From positions 77,573 to 141,572 of the forward strand of contig NZ_LAHA01000008.1 of NCBI RefSeq assembly GCF_002608075.1: a stretch of 64,000 nt of DNA. The letters run 5' to 3'. The notes beneath the pieces were generated by a model that was given only the letters and a program-made list of their open reading frames with translations, was not told where the DNA came from and made no database searches. The translations under genes were made by a program, and so were the position numbers. The stretch comes from Nostoc linckia z4 (GTDB lineage Bacteria > Cyanobacteriota > Cyanobacteriia > Cyanobacteriales > Nostocaceae). This document shows, piece by piece, positions 24,816 to 34,236 of the stretch (its first letter is position 1; each line of letters starts with the position of its first letter).

Positions 24816-27800
24816 ATGAAAATTGGCTCAATTGTGCGCTGGTCGATCCGGAACCCAGTGATTTTGTTAGCGTTGTATGTTGGCATTCTTGCCCTAGCTG
24901 TCCTGGCGCTATTTCAGCTACCAGTGCGGATGATGCCCTACCTTCAAAGTCCTTTAGTTGCTATTGTAACGATGGCTTCTGGTTCATCTCCCCAAGAGGT
25001 AGAGACTTACATTAGCAAGCCAATCGAACAGCGGATGACGGTGCTAGACGGTGTGCGCTTTGTCCGCTCTAGTTCCCAGCAAGATATGTCCCTAGTGACA
25101 GTGCAGTTTGCTTGGGGTCAAGATATGCAGCGATCGCTTGGAGCTGTGCAAAGTGTGATGAAATCGGCGGAAGGCGATATCACTATCGATGGGTTCAGCA
25201 CACGTTCTTACTGGGTTCTACCCATTGACCCTCTCAACCGTCCTGTCCTGACCTTAGCATTGCGAGGGTCAGGATGGGACCCGGTACGTCTACGCGATTT
25301 TGCCGACAATATTTTAGTCGATCGGCTTAAACAATTACCTGATGTTCAGGCTGTATCTATTTTTGGCGGATACCGACGGCAATTGCAAATAATCGTAGAT
25401 CGAGAAAAGTTAGCAGCCTATGGTCTTTCAATTTTGCAAGTGCGGGATGCAATCGACCGTAACAATATTTCCAAGGGTGCTGGAGTACTAACCAAAGGCG
25501 ATCGCGAAATTTTGGTACGTAGCGATGAACGCGCTTTGGGTAGTCAGACTGTTTTAGATTATCCTATTTTCAATCAAGGCGATCGCATTGTCTATATTCG
25601 AGATGTAGCTACCGTCAAAGATTCTTATGAAGAACGGCGTAGTGGCTATCGCTACAACGGTTCACCAGCATTAGGAATTAATGTTATTCAAAAACCTGAT
25701 GCCAGTTCTCCTCAAGTAATTGAGCGCGTGCGAGCCGAACTCAAGCGCATCCAGACTCAGTATTCTGGCATTGAGTTTAAGGAAGCCTACGATAACTCCC
25801 ACCTGGTCGAGATTATCAAAGAAGGCACAATTGCAGAATTGCTGATCAGCGTAGCTTTAGCTGGGCTAGTGATTTTGATTTTTTTGGAGGATTTTCGAGC
25901 AACCGCAATGGTACTCATTTCCATTCCCACCTCATTGGCAATATCGATTCTGCCGTTTGTGCCGATGGGAATGTCCTTGAATTCTTCGACTCTGATTGGC
26001 GTGCTGTTAGCGATTGGGCGGCTAGTAGATGACTCGATTGTAGTGATTGAATCAGTCGAGCGCAAGCTGAAACAGGGTAGAAAGCCCTTCCACGCAGCGA
26101 TTGAAGGAACGCAGGAAGTATTTTTGGCGATCGCCGCAGCTACAGCAGTGATGGTTGCGGCATTGGCTCCAATGACTTTTGCTGGCGGACTAACAGGAAT
26201 AATGTTTGTCGGGATTGTTTGGCCGATTATTTATGCCTTGTTAGCTTCTCTAATTGTGTCGCTGACTTTGACACCCCTGATGGCAACTTACTTTTTAAAA
26301 CCTCACCACGAGCATCAACACAAAGCAACTTTACTAAAACGACTCCTCACCCCATTTCGTCAGGGGTTTGGGTGGTTGGAAACAAGTTATGCATCTATGC
26401 TGGATTTGGCATTAAAAAATCGGGGGATAGTTTTAGCTGTGGCGATCGCCTTCATCTACTTGGGCTACAGTTTGTACCCTTTTGTAGGTCAAGAGATGAT
26501 GCCTTTGGCGGACTCTGGTCAATTTATGGTGACTGTGGAAGCTCTTGCAGGGACATCTTTCGCTAAGACTGATGCGATCGCCCAAAAGTTTGAGCAGATT
26601 CTCCAAAAGCAGCCGGAAGTTGAGAAAATATCTTCAGAAGTAGGGTTTGAACTCACTAGCAACAGCACTTATTTCAGTGGTTATAGCATGGGTGGGGTAA
26701 ACAGCGCCTCAATGATTGTGACTCTCAAAGACCGAGGCGAAAGAACCCGCGATATCTGGCAAGTGATTGATGCTGTAGAAGCTCTTGCTCGTCGTACCAT
26801 TCCTGGTATCCGACGTATTGCTATGCAACCAATGGGAGTAGATGTCATGGCTACTTCCGCCGCGCCTGTGCAGCTGGCAGTCTATGGGGAGGATTTAGAT
26901 ATTTTACACCGCCTCGCCGACCAAGTTTTAAGCATTGCCGAGAAAACTCCTGGGTTGAAAATGGCTCACACTAGCTCGACAATGACTCAACCTGAATATC
27001 AACTAAAAGTTGATCGCCGTCGTGCTATGGAACTGGGACTCAGTGTTGCAGAAGTAACTGAACAAGCTCGCTACGCTTTGCAGGGGGGATATACTCAACA
27101 ATACTATAATTTACCTAATCGCAGGCTGAACTCTATATTAGTGCGCTACAACCAGAAAGACCGAGGGAACGCTCAAGACTTAGCTGCAACTTACTTGACA
27201 ACCCAAGATGGAAAACAAGTACCTCTTAGTACGGTGGTTACTCTTGAGAGTCGCAAGGGGCCTAGCCTAATTGAACATGTCAATGGTCGTCGGGTAGTCT
27301 ACGTCAATGGATTTTATCGTAAGCACGCTCCAGCCTCGATGGATCTATCAATGACAGTGGCAATGCAAGCTGGTGCTGAACTTGATTTTCCCCCTGGATA
27401 CGGTCTGGACTCAATGGGTGATATGACTGACATGATGATTGAGTTCGCTCGGTTGCTTAGAGGGCTTGTGCTTTCCCTAATACTTATTTATCTCATCTTA
27501 GTAGTTCAGTTTGGCTCATTCATCCAGCCCCTTAACATGATGCTGTCAATTCCCTTAGAACTAGCGGGGGTATTTGGAGCTTTATTGCTAGCTGGGCAGA
27601 CATTTTCGACAGTTTCTATTTTAGGGATTATCATTCTGTCAGGAATTGATGTGGCTGGAGCAATCTTGCTGATTGATTTAATTTTGACAAAACGTCGGCA
27701 GAAAATCTCTAGAGATGTCGCTATTCAAGAAGCTGCCCCTATCAGACTCAAGCCGATTTTGATGACAGTAATTATCACTTTAGTAGTGATTATTCGACTG

Positions 27801-27980
27801 GCATTTTTCCCTGATACTGGAATGGATGCATACTCACCAATCGCTACAGTGATTCTGGGAGGATTAAGCATCTCCACTCTACTCACTCTCATTGTCATTC
27901 CGGTTATGCATTCGGTAGTAGATGATGGAACTCAGTTATTTTCCCGTATTTTCAAGAAGCAGTACATAAGGAAACATTAA
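24816..27980 (+). CDS. RND-family efflux pump
   Basis: A 1054-residue inner-membrane proton-driven pump with twelve TM helices and two large periplasmic loops. TM1 lies at about residues 13-33. TM4 carries the proton-relay Asp pair in GRLVDDSIVVIESVERK. The second half repeats the layout, with TM10/11 at GIIILSGIDVAGAILLIDLIL. It starts 12 bp after the adaptor gene. The VDD signature is of the HAE (drug) kind as much as the HME (metal) kind, but the Met-rich adaptor and the MerR regulator in the operon favour a metal substrate. Its outer-membrane partner is elsewhere. Confidence 0.9.
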   Translation: MKIGSIVRWSIRNPVILLALYVGILALAVLALFQLPVRMMPYLQSPLVAIVTMASGSSPQEVETYISKPIEQRMTVLDGVRFVRSSSQQDMSLVTVQFAWGQDMQRSLGAVQSVMKSAEGDITIDGFSTRSYWVLPIDPLNRPVLTLALRGSGWDPVRLRDFADNILVDRLKQLPDVQAVSIFGGYRRQLQIIVDREKLAAYGLSILQVRDAIDRNNISKGAGVLTKGDREILVRSDERALGSQTVLDYPIFNQGDRIVYIRDVATVKDSYEERRSGYRYNGSPALGINVIQKPDASSPQVIERVRAELKRIQTQYSGIEFKEAYDNSHLVEIIKEGTIAELLISVALAGLVILIFLEDFRATAMVLISIPTSLAISILPFVPMGMSLNSSTLIGVLLAIGRLVDDSIVVIESVERKLKQGRKPFHAAIEGTQEVFLAIAAATAVMVAALAPMTFAGGLTGIMFVGIVWPIIYALLASLIVSLTLTPLMATYFLKPHHEHQHKATLLKRLLTPFRQGFGWLETSYASMLDLALKNRGIVLAVAIAFIYLGYSLYPFVGQEMMPLADSGQFMVTVEALAGTSFAKTDAIAQKFEQILQKQPEVEKISSEVGFELTSNSTYFSGYSMGGVNSASMIVTLKDRGERTRDIWQVIDAVEALARRTIPGIRRIAMQPMGVDVMATSAAPVQLAVYGEDLDILHRLADQVLSIAEKTPGLKMAHTSSTMTQPEYQLKVDRRRAMELGLSVAEVTEQARYALQGGYTQQYYNLPNRRLNSILVRYNQKDRGNAQDLAATYLTTQDGKQVPLSTVVTLESRKGPSLIEHVNGRRVVYVNGFYRKHAPASMDLSMTVAMQAGAELDFPPGYGLDSMGDMTDMMIEFARLLRGLVLSLILIYLILVVQFGSFIQPLNMMLSIPLELAGVFGALLLAGQTFSTVSILGIIILSGIDVAGAILLIDLILTKRRQKISRDVAIQEAAPIRLKPILMTVIITLVVIIRLAFFPDTGMDAYSPIATVILGGLSISTLLTLIVIPVMHSVVDDGTQLFSRIFKKQYIRKH

Positions 27981-28001
27981 GTAAATTTTTGAATTTATTA
28001 C

Positions 28002-28032
28002 TTGACTCTCTACCTAACTGAAGGGTTTAGAA
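28002..28032 (+). promoter_or_regulatory. MerR-type promoter 5, upstream of the Cys/Met-rich mini-protein
   Basis: TTGACT (28002-28007), a 19-bp spacer CTCTACCTAACTGAAGGGT and TTAGAA (28027-28032). It closely resembles promoter 3 (spacer ending GAGGGT). The gene starts 54 bp downstream. Confidence 0.7.
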
Positions 28033-28085
28033 TGACTTTAGTTTCAAGAAAAACTACTAGCTCGACAAAGTAATGGAGAGTAAAA

Positions 28086-28400
28086 ATGAACATTAATACA
28101 GGCGTTAAGATACTATTAAGCGGAGCCGTAGCTAGTTTTGCATTACTTACGTTAACCACTAATGCTTCGTTTGCAAACACTGTCAAAGAAACTGCGAATG
28201 CGAATCAATTAGTTAACGCTATAAACAAAGCAAAATTAACTCAAATACCAACAACTCAAAGAACAGCACCAACGAATCAAACACCACAGCAGCCAAACCA
28301 AACAGGATGTAAGTGTTGCCAAGCAATGATGAATAATATGCCGGGAATGATGAATAATATGCCAGGAATGATGAACAACCAAAACATTCCATCAAAATAG
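28086..28400 (+). CDS. Small secreted Cys/Met-rich protein, probable metal binder
   Basis: A 104-residue protein with a signal peptide (cleavage after ASFA at about residue 31) and a Thr/Gln/Pro-rich linker. The tail has GCKCC followed by AMMNNMPG-type units repeated three times (MMNNMPGMMNNMPGMMNN). Clustered Cys plus Met triads is a typical Cu(I)/Ag(I) coordination set. The tail is encoded by a near-perfect 21-bp tandem repeat. MerR-type promoter 5 precedes it directly. I do not recognise a named family. It is likely a periplasmic metal buffer or chaperone for the RND pump upstream (inference). Confidence 0.75.
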   Translation: MNINTGVKILLSGAVASFALLTLTTNASFANTVKETANANQLVNAINKAKLTQIPTTQRTAPTNQTPQQPNQTGCKCCQAMMNNMPGMMNNMPGMMNNQNIPSK

Positions 28401-28411
28401 AGCTTGATAAA

Positions 28412-28486
28412 TTTCTTGGCGAGAACAAATTTTAATTTGACATGTCAGAAAAAACTAGGAATGTTTAGAGAAGTCTCGCCAAGAAA
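28412..28486. repeat. 13-bp inverted repeat with 49-base loop
   Basis: TTTCTTGGCGAGA (28412-28424) pairs exactly with TCTCGCCAAGAAA (28474-28486). It begins 12 bp after the stop of the mini-protein gene. It may be a processed 3' structure or terminator; there is no clear T-run. Confidence 0.5.
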
Positions 28487-28667
28487 GGCTAGTGAATTCA
28501 TGGCTAAGAAAGCCATCTTATGCTTGAACTAAGGAACTTAAGGTAAACCAGGATAACTATCGAACTCGTTCCTTTTATCCAGAAACTCAAAACGCGCTTA
28601 CTTTTGCATTTCATCATAAGTCAACAGCTTTACTACAGCAGAAAACTTACTCAGGAGAAACACAATT

Positions 28668-29708
28668 ATGAGTCAGCCTGACTCAAAAGACCACAACATG
28701 ATGAAATGGATGGGAATTGCTATGGTGGCTTGCTGCGCCGTGCCCATAGCATTTTCCCTCTTTTTAGGCGGAGGCTTGGGAGTGTGGTTCGGTCGTTCTA
28801 TCCAGCAGCCTGCTAGCAATCAGTCAACCAACCAGTTACTCTCCACCAACCAGCCAAACAACCAGCCTCAACCAAAGGCTGTAAATGTATCCCTAGAAAA
28901 AGCGGTCAATTGGCAAGCAAATAATCACGTTCATGGTTTAACCGTGAATCGAGATAATCCCAATATTATTTATGTTGCAAGTCATAATGGACTCTTGCAA
29001 CGTTCTGAAACTGGAGAATGGTTTTGGATGGGAAAAGAGCGAGCTGATTATATGGGCTTTACTGCCGATCCAATTAACAGTAAACGCTTTTATTCCAGCG
29101 GGCATCCACACACAGGAGGTAATCTAGGATTCCAGATCAGTGAAAATCAAGGGCAAGATTGGAAACAGATTTCTATGCCTGGGGTAGATTTTCATGCAAT
29201 AGCGATCGCACCCAGTAACCCCAACGTTTTTTATGGATGGCCCGCTTCTGGAGCGCAAGGGCTGCATACTTCTAATGATGGTGGAAAAACTTGGGTCAAA
29301 ACCCGCATGATGGGATTAGGCGATGCTCCTTTTGACCTTGCAGTTGACCCACAAAACCCTAAGCATTTGTTTGCAACTACCCGTTCGGGAATGTATGAAA
29401 GCACCAACAGCGGCAATGATTGGACATTAGTACCTAGTACACGGGAAGCTCCTGTTATCAGTTTGGCTCTACAAAAAGAAGGTAACAATCTTATAATGTA
29501 TGGCTATCGCTTTCTCAAATCAGCACCCGGTATTTATCGTAGCAGTGATGGTGGTAAAACCTGGGCGAAACTTTGGACTGAAACTAATGGTGTAGTTGTA
29601 AAACTAGCGATCGCTCCTAGCAATCCCCAAATATTTTATACGGTAAATGATAATAATGCAGTCTTTCAATCCCAAGATAGCGGCAAGACATGGAGAGAAC
29701 TGAAATAA
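28668..29708 (+). CDS. Membrane-anchored BNR-repeat protein (F510_1955-like)
   Basis: A 346-residue protein with an N-terminal TM anchor (about residues 13-35), a Gln/Asn/Pro-rich linker and then a beta-propeller. The propeller shows BNR/sortilin-type repeats with Asp-box motifs, for example SNDGGKTWVK, STNSGNDWTL, SSDGGKTWAK and SQDSGKTWRE. The HGLTVN...SHNGLLQ opening is typical of F510_1955-type proteins that accompany copper genes in Firmicutes and cyanobacteria. It is probably an extracytoplasmic binding scaffold rather than a glycosidase. It is preceded by a 267-bp gap with an inverted repeat, so it may have its own promoter. Confidence 0.75.
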   Translation: MSQPDSKDHNMMKWMGIAMVACCAVPIAFSLFLGGGLGVWFGRSIQQPASNQSTNQLLSTNQPNNQPQPKAVNVSLEKAVNWQANNHVHGLTVNRDNPNIIYVASHNGLLQRSETGEWFWMGKERADYMGFTADPINSKRFYSSGHPHTGGNLGFQISENQGQDWKQISMPGVDFHAIAIAPSNPNVFYGWPASGAQGLHTSNDGGKTWVKTRMMGLGDAPFDLAVDPQNPKHLFATTRSGMYESTNSGNDWTLVPSTREAPVISLALQKEGNNLIMYGYRFLKSAPGIYRSSDGGKTWAKLWTETNGVVVKLAIAPSNPQIFYTVNDNNAVFQSQDSGKTWRELK

Positions 29709-29896
29709 ATTTGAAGTCTATCAACATAGCTATAATAATTTGAAATACTAATCGCTCAAATCTGCAATCAAGGCATTTTGAACGTTAGGATTATTTGTAA
29801 TTCAAATTACAGTTCAGCCATTACCTTAGTTAATCAGTAAAGATTAATAATGATAGCTTGAGCAACGCCAGCTATAGTTCCAGAATTGAGAAAATA

Positions 29897-30562
29897 ATGA
29901 TGGCGAAGATACATACTGTAGCGTCAAATATAAAAGGTTCTCCAGACTGGTATAAACGCTTATTTGCCTGGATGATGGCTCATGGCAACGCTAAATACGA
30001 GAAGGAGATAGCAGACCGAAAACGAGCTTTGTTTGCCCAACTGCATGGCAACGTTTTAGAAATTGGCCCTGGTACGGGCCCCAACTTGTCTTATTATCCG
30101 TCCGACATTCATTGGATTGGTATTGAGCCAAACCCTTTCATGCATCCATATCTACAGCAAGAAGCTGAGCGGCTCGGCTTAGATATTGACCTCCACAGTG
30201 GAACTGCCGAACAGATGGAAGTCGAGGATAACAGCGTGGATGCTGTTGTAAGTACGCTCGTTTTATGTTCTGTGAATAATCTAGCTGCTGTATTGCAGGA
30301 AGTTATACGAGTACTTAAGCCTGGTGGATGCTTCTTTTTCCTTGAACACGTTGCGGCATCTCAAGGAACAATGTTGCGATGGATACAGCATGGAATAAAA
30401 CCGCTTTGGAAAACGCTTGGTGATGGCTGCCATCCCGACCGCGAAACTTGGGTAGCATTGGAGAATGCAGGGTTTGAGCAAGTAGATTATCAACATTTTC
30501 GGGCAAACGTCCCTGCGATCGTTAGCCCTCAAATAATTGGTGTAGCATTCAAGAAAGGCTAA
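29897..30562 (+). CDS. SAM-dependent methyltransferase, METTL7-like
   Basis: A 221-residue class I methyltransferase. Motif I is VLEIGPGTGPNLSYYP, the acidic loop IGIEPNPFM, motif post-I DAVVSTLVLCSV, and motif III VIRVLKPGGCFFFLEHV. The PGTGPN and EHV features match bacterial relatives of METTL7, some of which methylate thiols. Adjacent ATGs at 29897 and 29900 are both possible starts; a TTG at 29858 would add 13 residues. It may act on a thiol or metalloid, but no substrate can be read from the sequence. A hairpin at 30591-30619 ends this unit against the convergent zinc genes. Confidence 0.8.
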   Translation: MMAKIHTVASNIKGSPDWYKRLFAWMMAHGNAKYEKEIADRKRALFAQLHGNVLEIGPGTGPNLSYYPSDIHWIGIEPNPFMHPYLQQEAERLGLDIDLHSGTAEQMEVEDNSVDAVVSTLVLCSVNNLAAVLQEVIRVLKPGGCFFFLEHVAASQGTMLRWIQHGIKPLWKTLGDGCHPDRETWVALENAGFEQVDYQHFRANVPAIVSPQIIGVAFKKG

Positions 30563-30590
30563 ACTGAGGACTCGCCTATGGGTACAGAAG

Positions 30591-30619
30591 CCCAGCTTTC
30601 AGCCAAAGGAAAAGCTGGG
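30591..30619. terminator. Bidirectional hairpin between convergent genes
   Basis: CCCAGCTTT (30591-30599) pairs with AAAGCTGGG (30611-30619) over nine bases with an 11-base loop. It lies between the methyltransferase and CDF transporter stop codons. Confidence 0.6.
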
Positions 30620-30623
30620 TAGT

Positions 30624-31547
30624 TCAGACCACATTTTCTGGAGCAAGAGTACACGGATACCTCGGATCGCCAGTCTCTATCTGAAGCGTAGCGTGTTCAA
30701 TGCCAAAATGGTCGTGAAGCTCTTGAAAAACCTGTACTAAAAAAGCATCGCCTGGATGTCCGGCAGGCATAATTAAGTGAGCAGTGAGTGCAGTCTCGGT
30801 AGTACTCATTGCCCAGATGTGCAAATCATGAACACCAGCCACACCAGGACGCTCGGTCAGATAAGTCTGGACAGCCTTTGGCTCAATTCCCTCTGGCACA
30901 GCATCTAATGCTAGATTCACAGAGTCTTTCAACAGTTGCCAGGTTCCAACTACGACGACGACAACGATAATTAAACTCACAACTGGGTCAAACCATAACC
31001 AGCCAGTGAAAACAATGGCGATGCCAGCTAATACAACCCCCAACGAAACTCCGGCATCAGCCGCCATGTGCAGAAACGCTCCTCGAATATTTAAGTCCTT
31101 TTGACGACCGGACATAAACATCAAGGCAGTAACTGTGTTGATGATAATCCCTACTACAGCAACGCCGATGACTGTACTTCCCGATACTGAGCTAGGTTCG
31201 CTAAAGCGGCGAACTGCTTCCCAAGCGATCGCACCCATCGCTAAGAGAAGAACAAGTGCGTTGACGAGAGCCGCCAAAATTGAGGAACGACGCAATCCGT
31301 AGGTATGTCGTCGGGTTGGAGGTCGTCGGGTAAGGACACCTGCTCCCCAAGCTAGTAGCAATCCCAATACATCACTCAAATTGTGACCAGCATCGGCAAC
31401 CAAAGCCAGCGAGTTTGCTCGGTAGCCATAGACTGCTTCAACAATCACAAATCCGATATTAAGGGCAGTACCAATTGCGAAAGCGCGGTTGTAGTTGCCC
31501 TGTCCGTGTTCGTGTCCCTGGTGCTTGTGGCTGTGGTCGTGTACCAT
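30624..31547 (-). CDS. Cation diffusion facilitator, CzcD/ZitB-like
   Basis: A 307-residue proton-coupled divalent cation exporter (Zn2+, Co2+, Cd2+ in known members). It starts with a His-rich tail (HDHSHKHQGHEHGQG), then six TM helices. The zinc-site residues are DAGHNLSDV in TM2 and HMAADAGVS in TM5, i.e. the H..D / H..D tetrad of CzcD types. The cytoplasmic domain contains HDLHIWAMSTTETALTAHL. It begins 3 bp after the P-type ATPase stop, so the two are one operon under the divergent ArsR-family repressor. A close paralogue is at 41380-42294. Confidence 0.93.
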   Translation of the reverse strand: MVHDHSHKHQGHEHGQGNYNRAFAIGTALNIGFVIVEAVYGYRANSLALVADAGHNLSDVLGLLLAWGAGVLTRRPPTRRHTYGLRRSSILAALVNALVLLLAMGAIAWEAVRRFSEPSSVSGSTVIGVAVVGIIINTVTALMFMSGRQKDLNIRGAFLHMAADAGVSLGVVLAGIAIVFTGWLWFDPVVSLIIVVVVVVGTWQLLKDSVNLALDAVPEGIEPKAVQTYLTERPGVAGVHDLHIWAMSTTETALTAHLIMPAGHPGDAFLVQVFQELHDHFGIEHATLQIETGDPRYPCTLAPENVV

Positions 31548-31550
31548 TGC

Positions 31551-34103
31551 TTAATCCTTAACAGTCTTGGTTTTAAATAGCCGCATTCCATTTGCAGTAA
31601 CTAATAAGGAAGTTCCTGTATCTGCTAAGACGGCTACAGCTAACCCAACAAATCCAAAGGTTCCCAACAACAGAAACAAACCTTTTGTTACTAAAGAAAA
31701 GACAACATTCTGTTGAATTACAGATACAGTACGACGGCTTAGTTCTACTGCATAAGCAAGTCGTCTGAGGTCGCTTCCCACGATCACTACATCTGCTGTC
31801 TCCAAAGCAATATCTATTCCACCAACCGCAAAACTGATATCCGCAGCAGCAAGCGCAGGAGCATCGTTAATACCATCCCCAACCATACCTACTACTCCTT
31901 TTTTACGCAGGACTTGAATTTCCTCAAGTTTATCTTCGGGTAGCAGTTCTGCTCGGTACTCTGTAATTCCAACTTGCTGGGCAATCTGTTTAGCAACAGC
32001 AGTGCGATCGCCTGTTAACATCACCAACTGCTTTAATCCAACCCGCTTCAACTGTCGCAGGGCTTCTGTAGCTTCTAAGCGGATACCATCGGAAAGTGCG
32101 ATCGCTCCCAATAACCCTTCGTTCGTCCCTACCAACACCGGAATTTGACCGAGTTGCTCAATTTCAGCTAACAAAGATTCAGCTTCACCAGATAAGCGAA
32201 TACCTTGGTCTAAAAACAACCGTTGATTGCCTATGAAGTACAACTGCTCCCTCAAGTTCGCCTGAATCCCTTTCCCAGGTAGTGCTGTAAATTTAATAGG
32301 TGCTTCTAACTCCATGCCTTGCTCATGAGCCTTGGCTACAATTGCCTTGGAGAGCGGATGCTCAGACTGTTGCTCAACTGAAGCTGCAATCTGTAACACC
32401 ATGTTTGCACTTACCTTGCCAAGGTGATAAACCTTTTGTACAACGGGTAGCCCTTGCGTAATCGTACCAGTCTTATCAAAAGCAAAAGTAGTCAAACGTC
32501 CGGCGGTTTCCAGCGCATTACCCCCTTTGAACAAAACGCCTTTACGAGTTGCTGCACCAATGGCGCTGACAATTGAAACAGGAGTAGAAATTACTAAAGC
32601 ACAGGGGCAAGCTATTACCAACATCACCAGCGACCGATAGAGCCAGACGTTAAAAGGTTGAGCAAAAGCCAAGGGCGGAATCAGGGCAATGGCGATCGCT
32701 GCTAAAATAACTATTGGGGTGTAAACCTCTGCAAACCGATCCACCCACTGCTGAGAAGGAGCGCGGCTTCCTTGGGCTGATTCTACCAAATGAATAATTT
32801 TAGAAACAGTTGTATCACTAACAGTGTGAGTTACTTTTACTTCTAAAAAGCCTGATTGATTCAATGTTCCGGCAAAGACAGTATCGCCTGGAGCTTTATC
32901 TTCTGGAATTGACTCTCCTGTGATTGGCGATTGATCAATGGCACTGCTGCCAAAAACGACTACACCATCCAACGCTACACGCCCTCCGGGTCGAAGCGTC
33001 AAAATTTCACCAACTTGAACGCTTTCAACGGGAACTGTAACTTCTTTATTCCCCCGCTTGACAGTAGCAGTAGGTGGAGTTAAATCCATGAGAGCGCTGA
33101 TAGCATTGCGCGTGCGACCAAAGGTAAAAACTTGCAGTGTTGTACCCAAAGAGAATAAAAATAGGACTAGCGTCGCTTCAAACCAGTCCCCCAAAATCAC
33201 TGCCCCAATAACTGAAATGGTCATCAGCAAATTCATATCGGCGCGGCGCAAGCGCAACTCAAACAAACCAGCCCGTGCGATCGGATAGCCAGCAATTACT
33301 ATACCAATTCCATAAAAAGCCCTTGCTATCCAGATCGGTAGTACTAAATACTGAGTAAGTAAACCTAAAACTAAGCCTATACCTGCAAGTATGACACTCT
33401 GTCCCCGACGATTTTCAATCCAGAATCTCCAGCTTGTTAAGTCGGATTTTTGTTTTTGTTTGGACTTGTTTATTGGCTGAGAATGCTCGTGGTTATGGCT
33501 ATGGTCATGGTCGTGATGATGCTCATGGTCATGACCACAAGCATCATTGTGATGATGGGAACTTACCTCAACACCCTCCTCAACCGTGTAACCTAAATCT
33601 TGAATTCGATCATAAATTGCTTTCTCATTCACCAATTGTGGGTCATAGGATATATGCAATCTTTCGCTGGCAAAGCTGACCGATGCTTCTTGTACGCCTA
33701 TTATCTTCTGCACCCCAACCTCAATGGTTTTGGCACAACTGCCACAATCCATCCCGCCAATTTGTAGCTGTAGCGTTTTCATAGGAGCTACATCTACGTT
33801 ATGGTCATGATTTTGGTGGTCATGGTCGTGTTCACCGCCACAGGAATGAGTATGTTGATGGGATTGCGCCTCATAACTCTGCTCAACTGTATAACCCAAA
33901 CCCTTAATTTGGTCATAAATACTCTTTTCACTCAATACTTCTGGATCATAAGAAACCCTAGCTTTACCAGTTGTAAAGTTTACCGTTGCTTCTGTCACAC
34001 CATGTAACTGTTGCAAAGCGACTTCAATTATCTTGGCGCAACTTCCGCAGTCCATACCGCCAACTTGCAAAGTTTGGGTTTTGAGGTCAGGAGTTTGAGT
34101 CAT
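31551..34103 (-). CDS. Zn/Cd/Pb-type P1B ATPase (ZntA/ZiaA-like) with two HMA domains
   Basis: An 850-residue efflux ATPase. Two N-terminal HMA domains each carry GGMDCGSC, and each is followed by a His/Asp-rich linker (HQHTHSCGGEHDHDH... and HDHEHHHDHDHSHNH). The membrane site is ACPCALVISTP, the phosphorylation site DKTGTITQG, then SEHPLSKA and [10 protein letters not shown]. The last TM pair has VLADTGTSLLVTANGMRLF, whose Asp is typical of Zn2+/Cd2+/Pb2+ pumps rather than copper pumps. The start is the ATG at 34103. An SmtB-like operator lies in the 133-bp gap to the divergent repressor gene. Confidence 0.93.
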   Translation of the reverse strand: MTQTPDLKTQTLQVGGMDCGSCAKIIEVALQQLHGVTEATVNFTTGKARVSYDPEVLSEKSIYDQIKGLGYTVEQSYEAQSHQHTHSCGGEHDHDHQNHDHNVDVAPMKTLQLQIGGMDCGSCAKTIEVGVQKIIGVQEASVSFASERLHISYDPQLVNEKAIYDRIQDLGYTVEEGVEVSSHHHNDACGHDHEHHHDHDHSHNHEHSQPINKSKQKQKSDLTSWRFWIENRRGQSVILAGIGLVLGLLTQYLVLPIWIARAFYGIGIVIAGYPIARAGLFELRLRRADMNLLMTISVIGAVILGDWFEATLVLFLFSLGTTLQVFTFGRTRNAISALMDLTPPTATVKRGNKEVTVPVESVQVGEILTLRPGGRVALDGVVVFGSSAIDQSPITGESIPEDKAPGDTVFAGTLNQSGFLEVKVTHTVSDTTVSKIIHLVESAQGSRAPSQQWVDRFAEVYTPIVILAAIAIALIPPLAFAQPFNVWLYRSLVMLVIACPCALVISTPVSIVSAIGAATRKGVLFKGGNALETAGRLTTFAFDKTGTITQGLPVVQKVYHLGKVSANMVLQIAASVEQQSEHPLSKAIVAKAHEQGMELEAPIKFTALPGKGIQANLREQLYFIGNQRLFLDQGIRLSGEAESLLAEIEQLGQIPVLVGTNEGLLGAIALSDGIRLEATEALRQLKRVGLKQLVMLTGDRTAVAKQIAQQVGITEYRAELLPEDKLEEIQVLRKKGVVGMVGDGINDAPALAAADISFAVGGIDIALETADVVIVGSDLRRLAYAVELSRRTVSVIQQNVVFSLVTKGLFLLLGTFGFVGLAVAVLADTGTSLLVTANGMRLFKTKTVKD

Positions 34104-34157
34104 AGCAGCTTTAGAATCAAGGCGAAAAGTTAACTGCCAATATTATAATATAACAAT

Positions 34158-34173
34158 TGAACAACTATTCAAC
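34158..34173. promoter_or_regulatory. SmtB/ZiaR-type operator
   Basis: TTGAACAACTATTCAA shares 12 of 14 core positions with the known smt operator core (TGAACAGTTATTCA, established for SmtB). It lies between the divergent ATPase and ArsR-family genes, where a zinc-released repressor should bind. Confidence 0.75.
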
Positions 34174-34177
34174 TGTA

Positions 34178-34220
34178 CAATGGTTATCATTTTAGGTATT
34201 ATTGAGATTGATAACCATTG
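34178..34220. promoter_or_regulatory. 12-bp inverted repeat next to the zinc operator
   Basis: CAATGGTTATCA (34178-34189) is repeated exactly inverted as TGATAACCATTG (34209-34220) with 19 bp between. It sits just before the repressor start codon at 34237. The TGATAA half-sites recall Zur-type boxes but the spacing is wrong. It may be a second operator or an mRNA hairpin over the start. Confidence 0.45.
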
Positions 34221-34236
34221 CTAAGTAAAACTTGCT

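Noticed and set aside
28318..28382. Short tandem repeat considered as CRISPR-like
   Set aside because: The repeats are contiguous 21-bp units in frame inside a coding region and there are no spacers.
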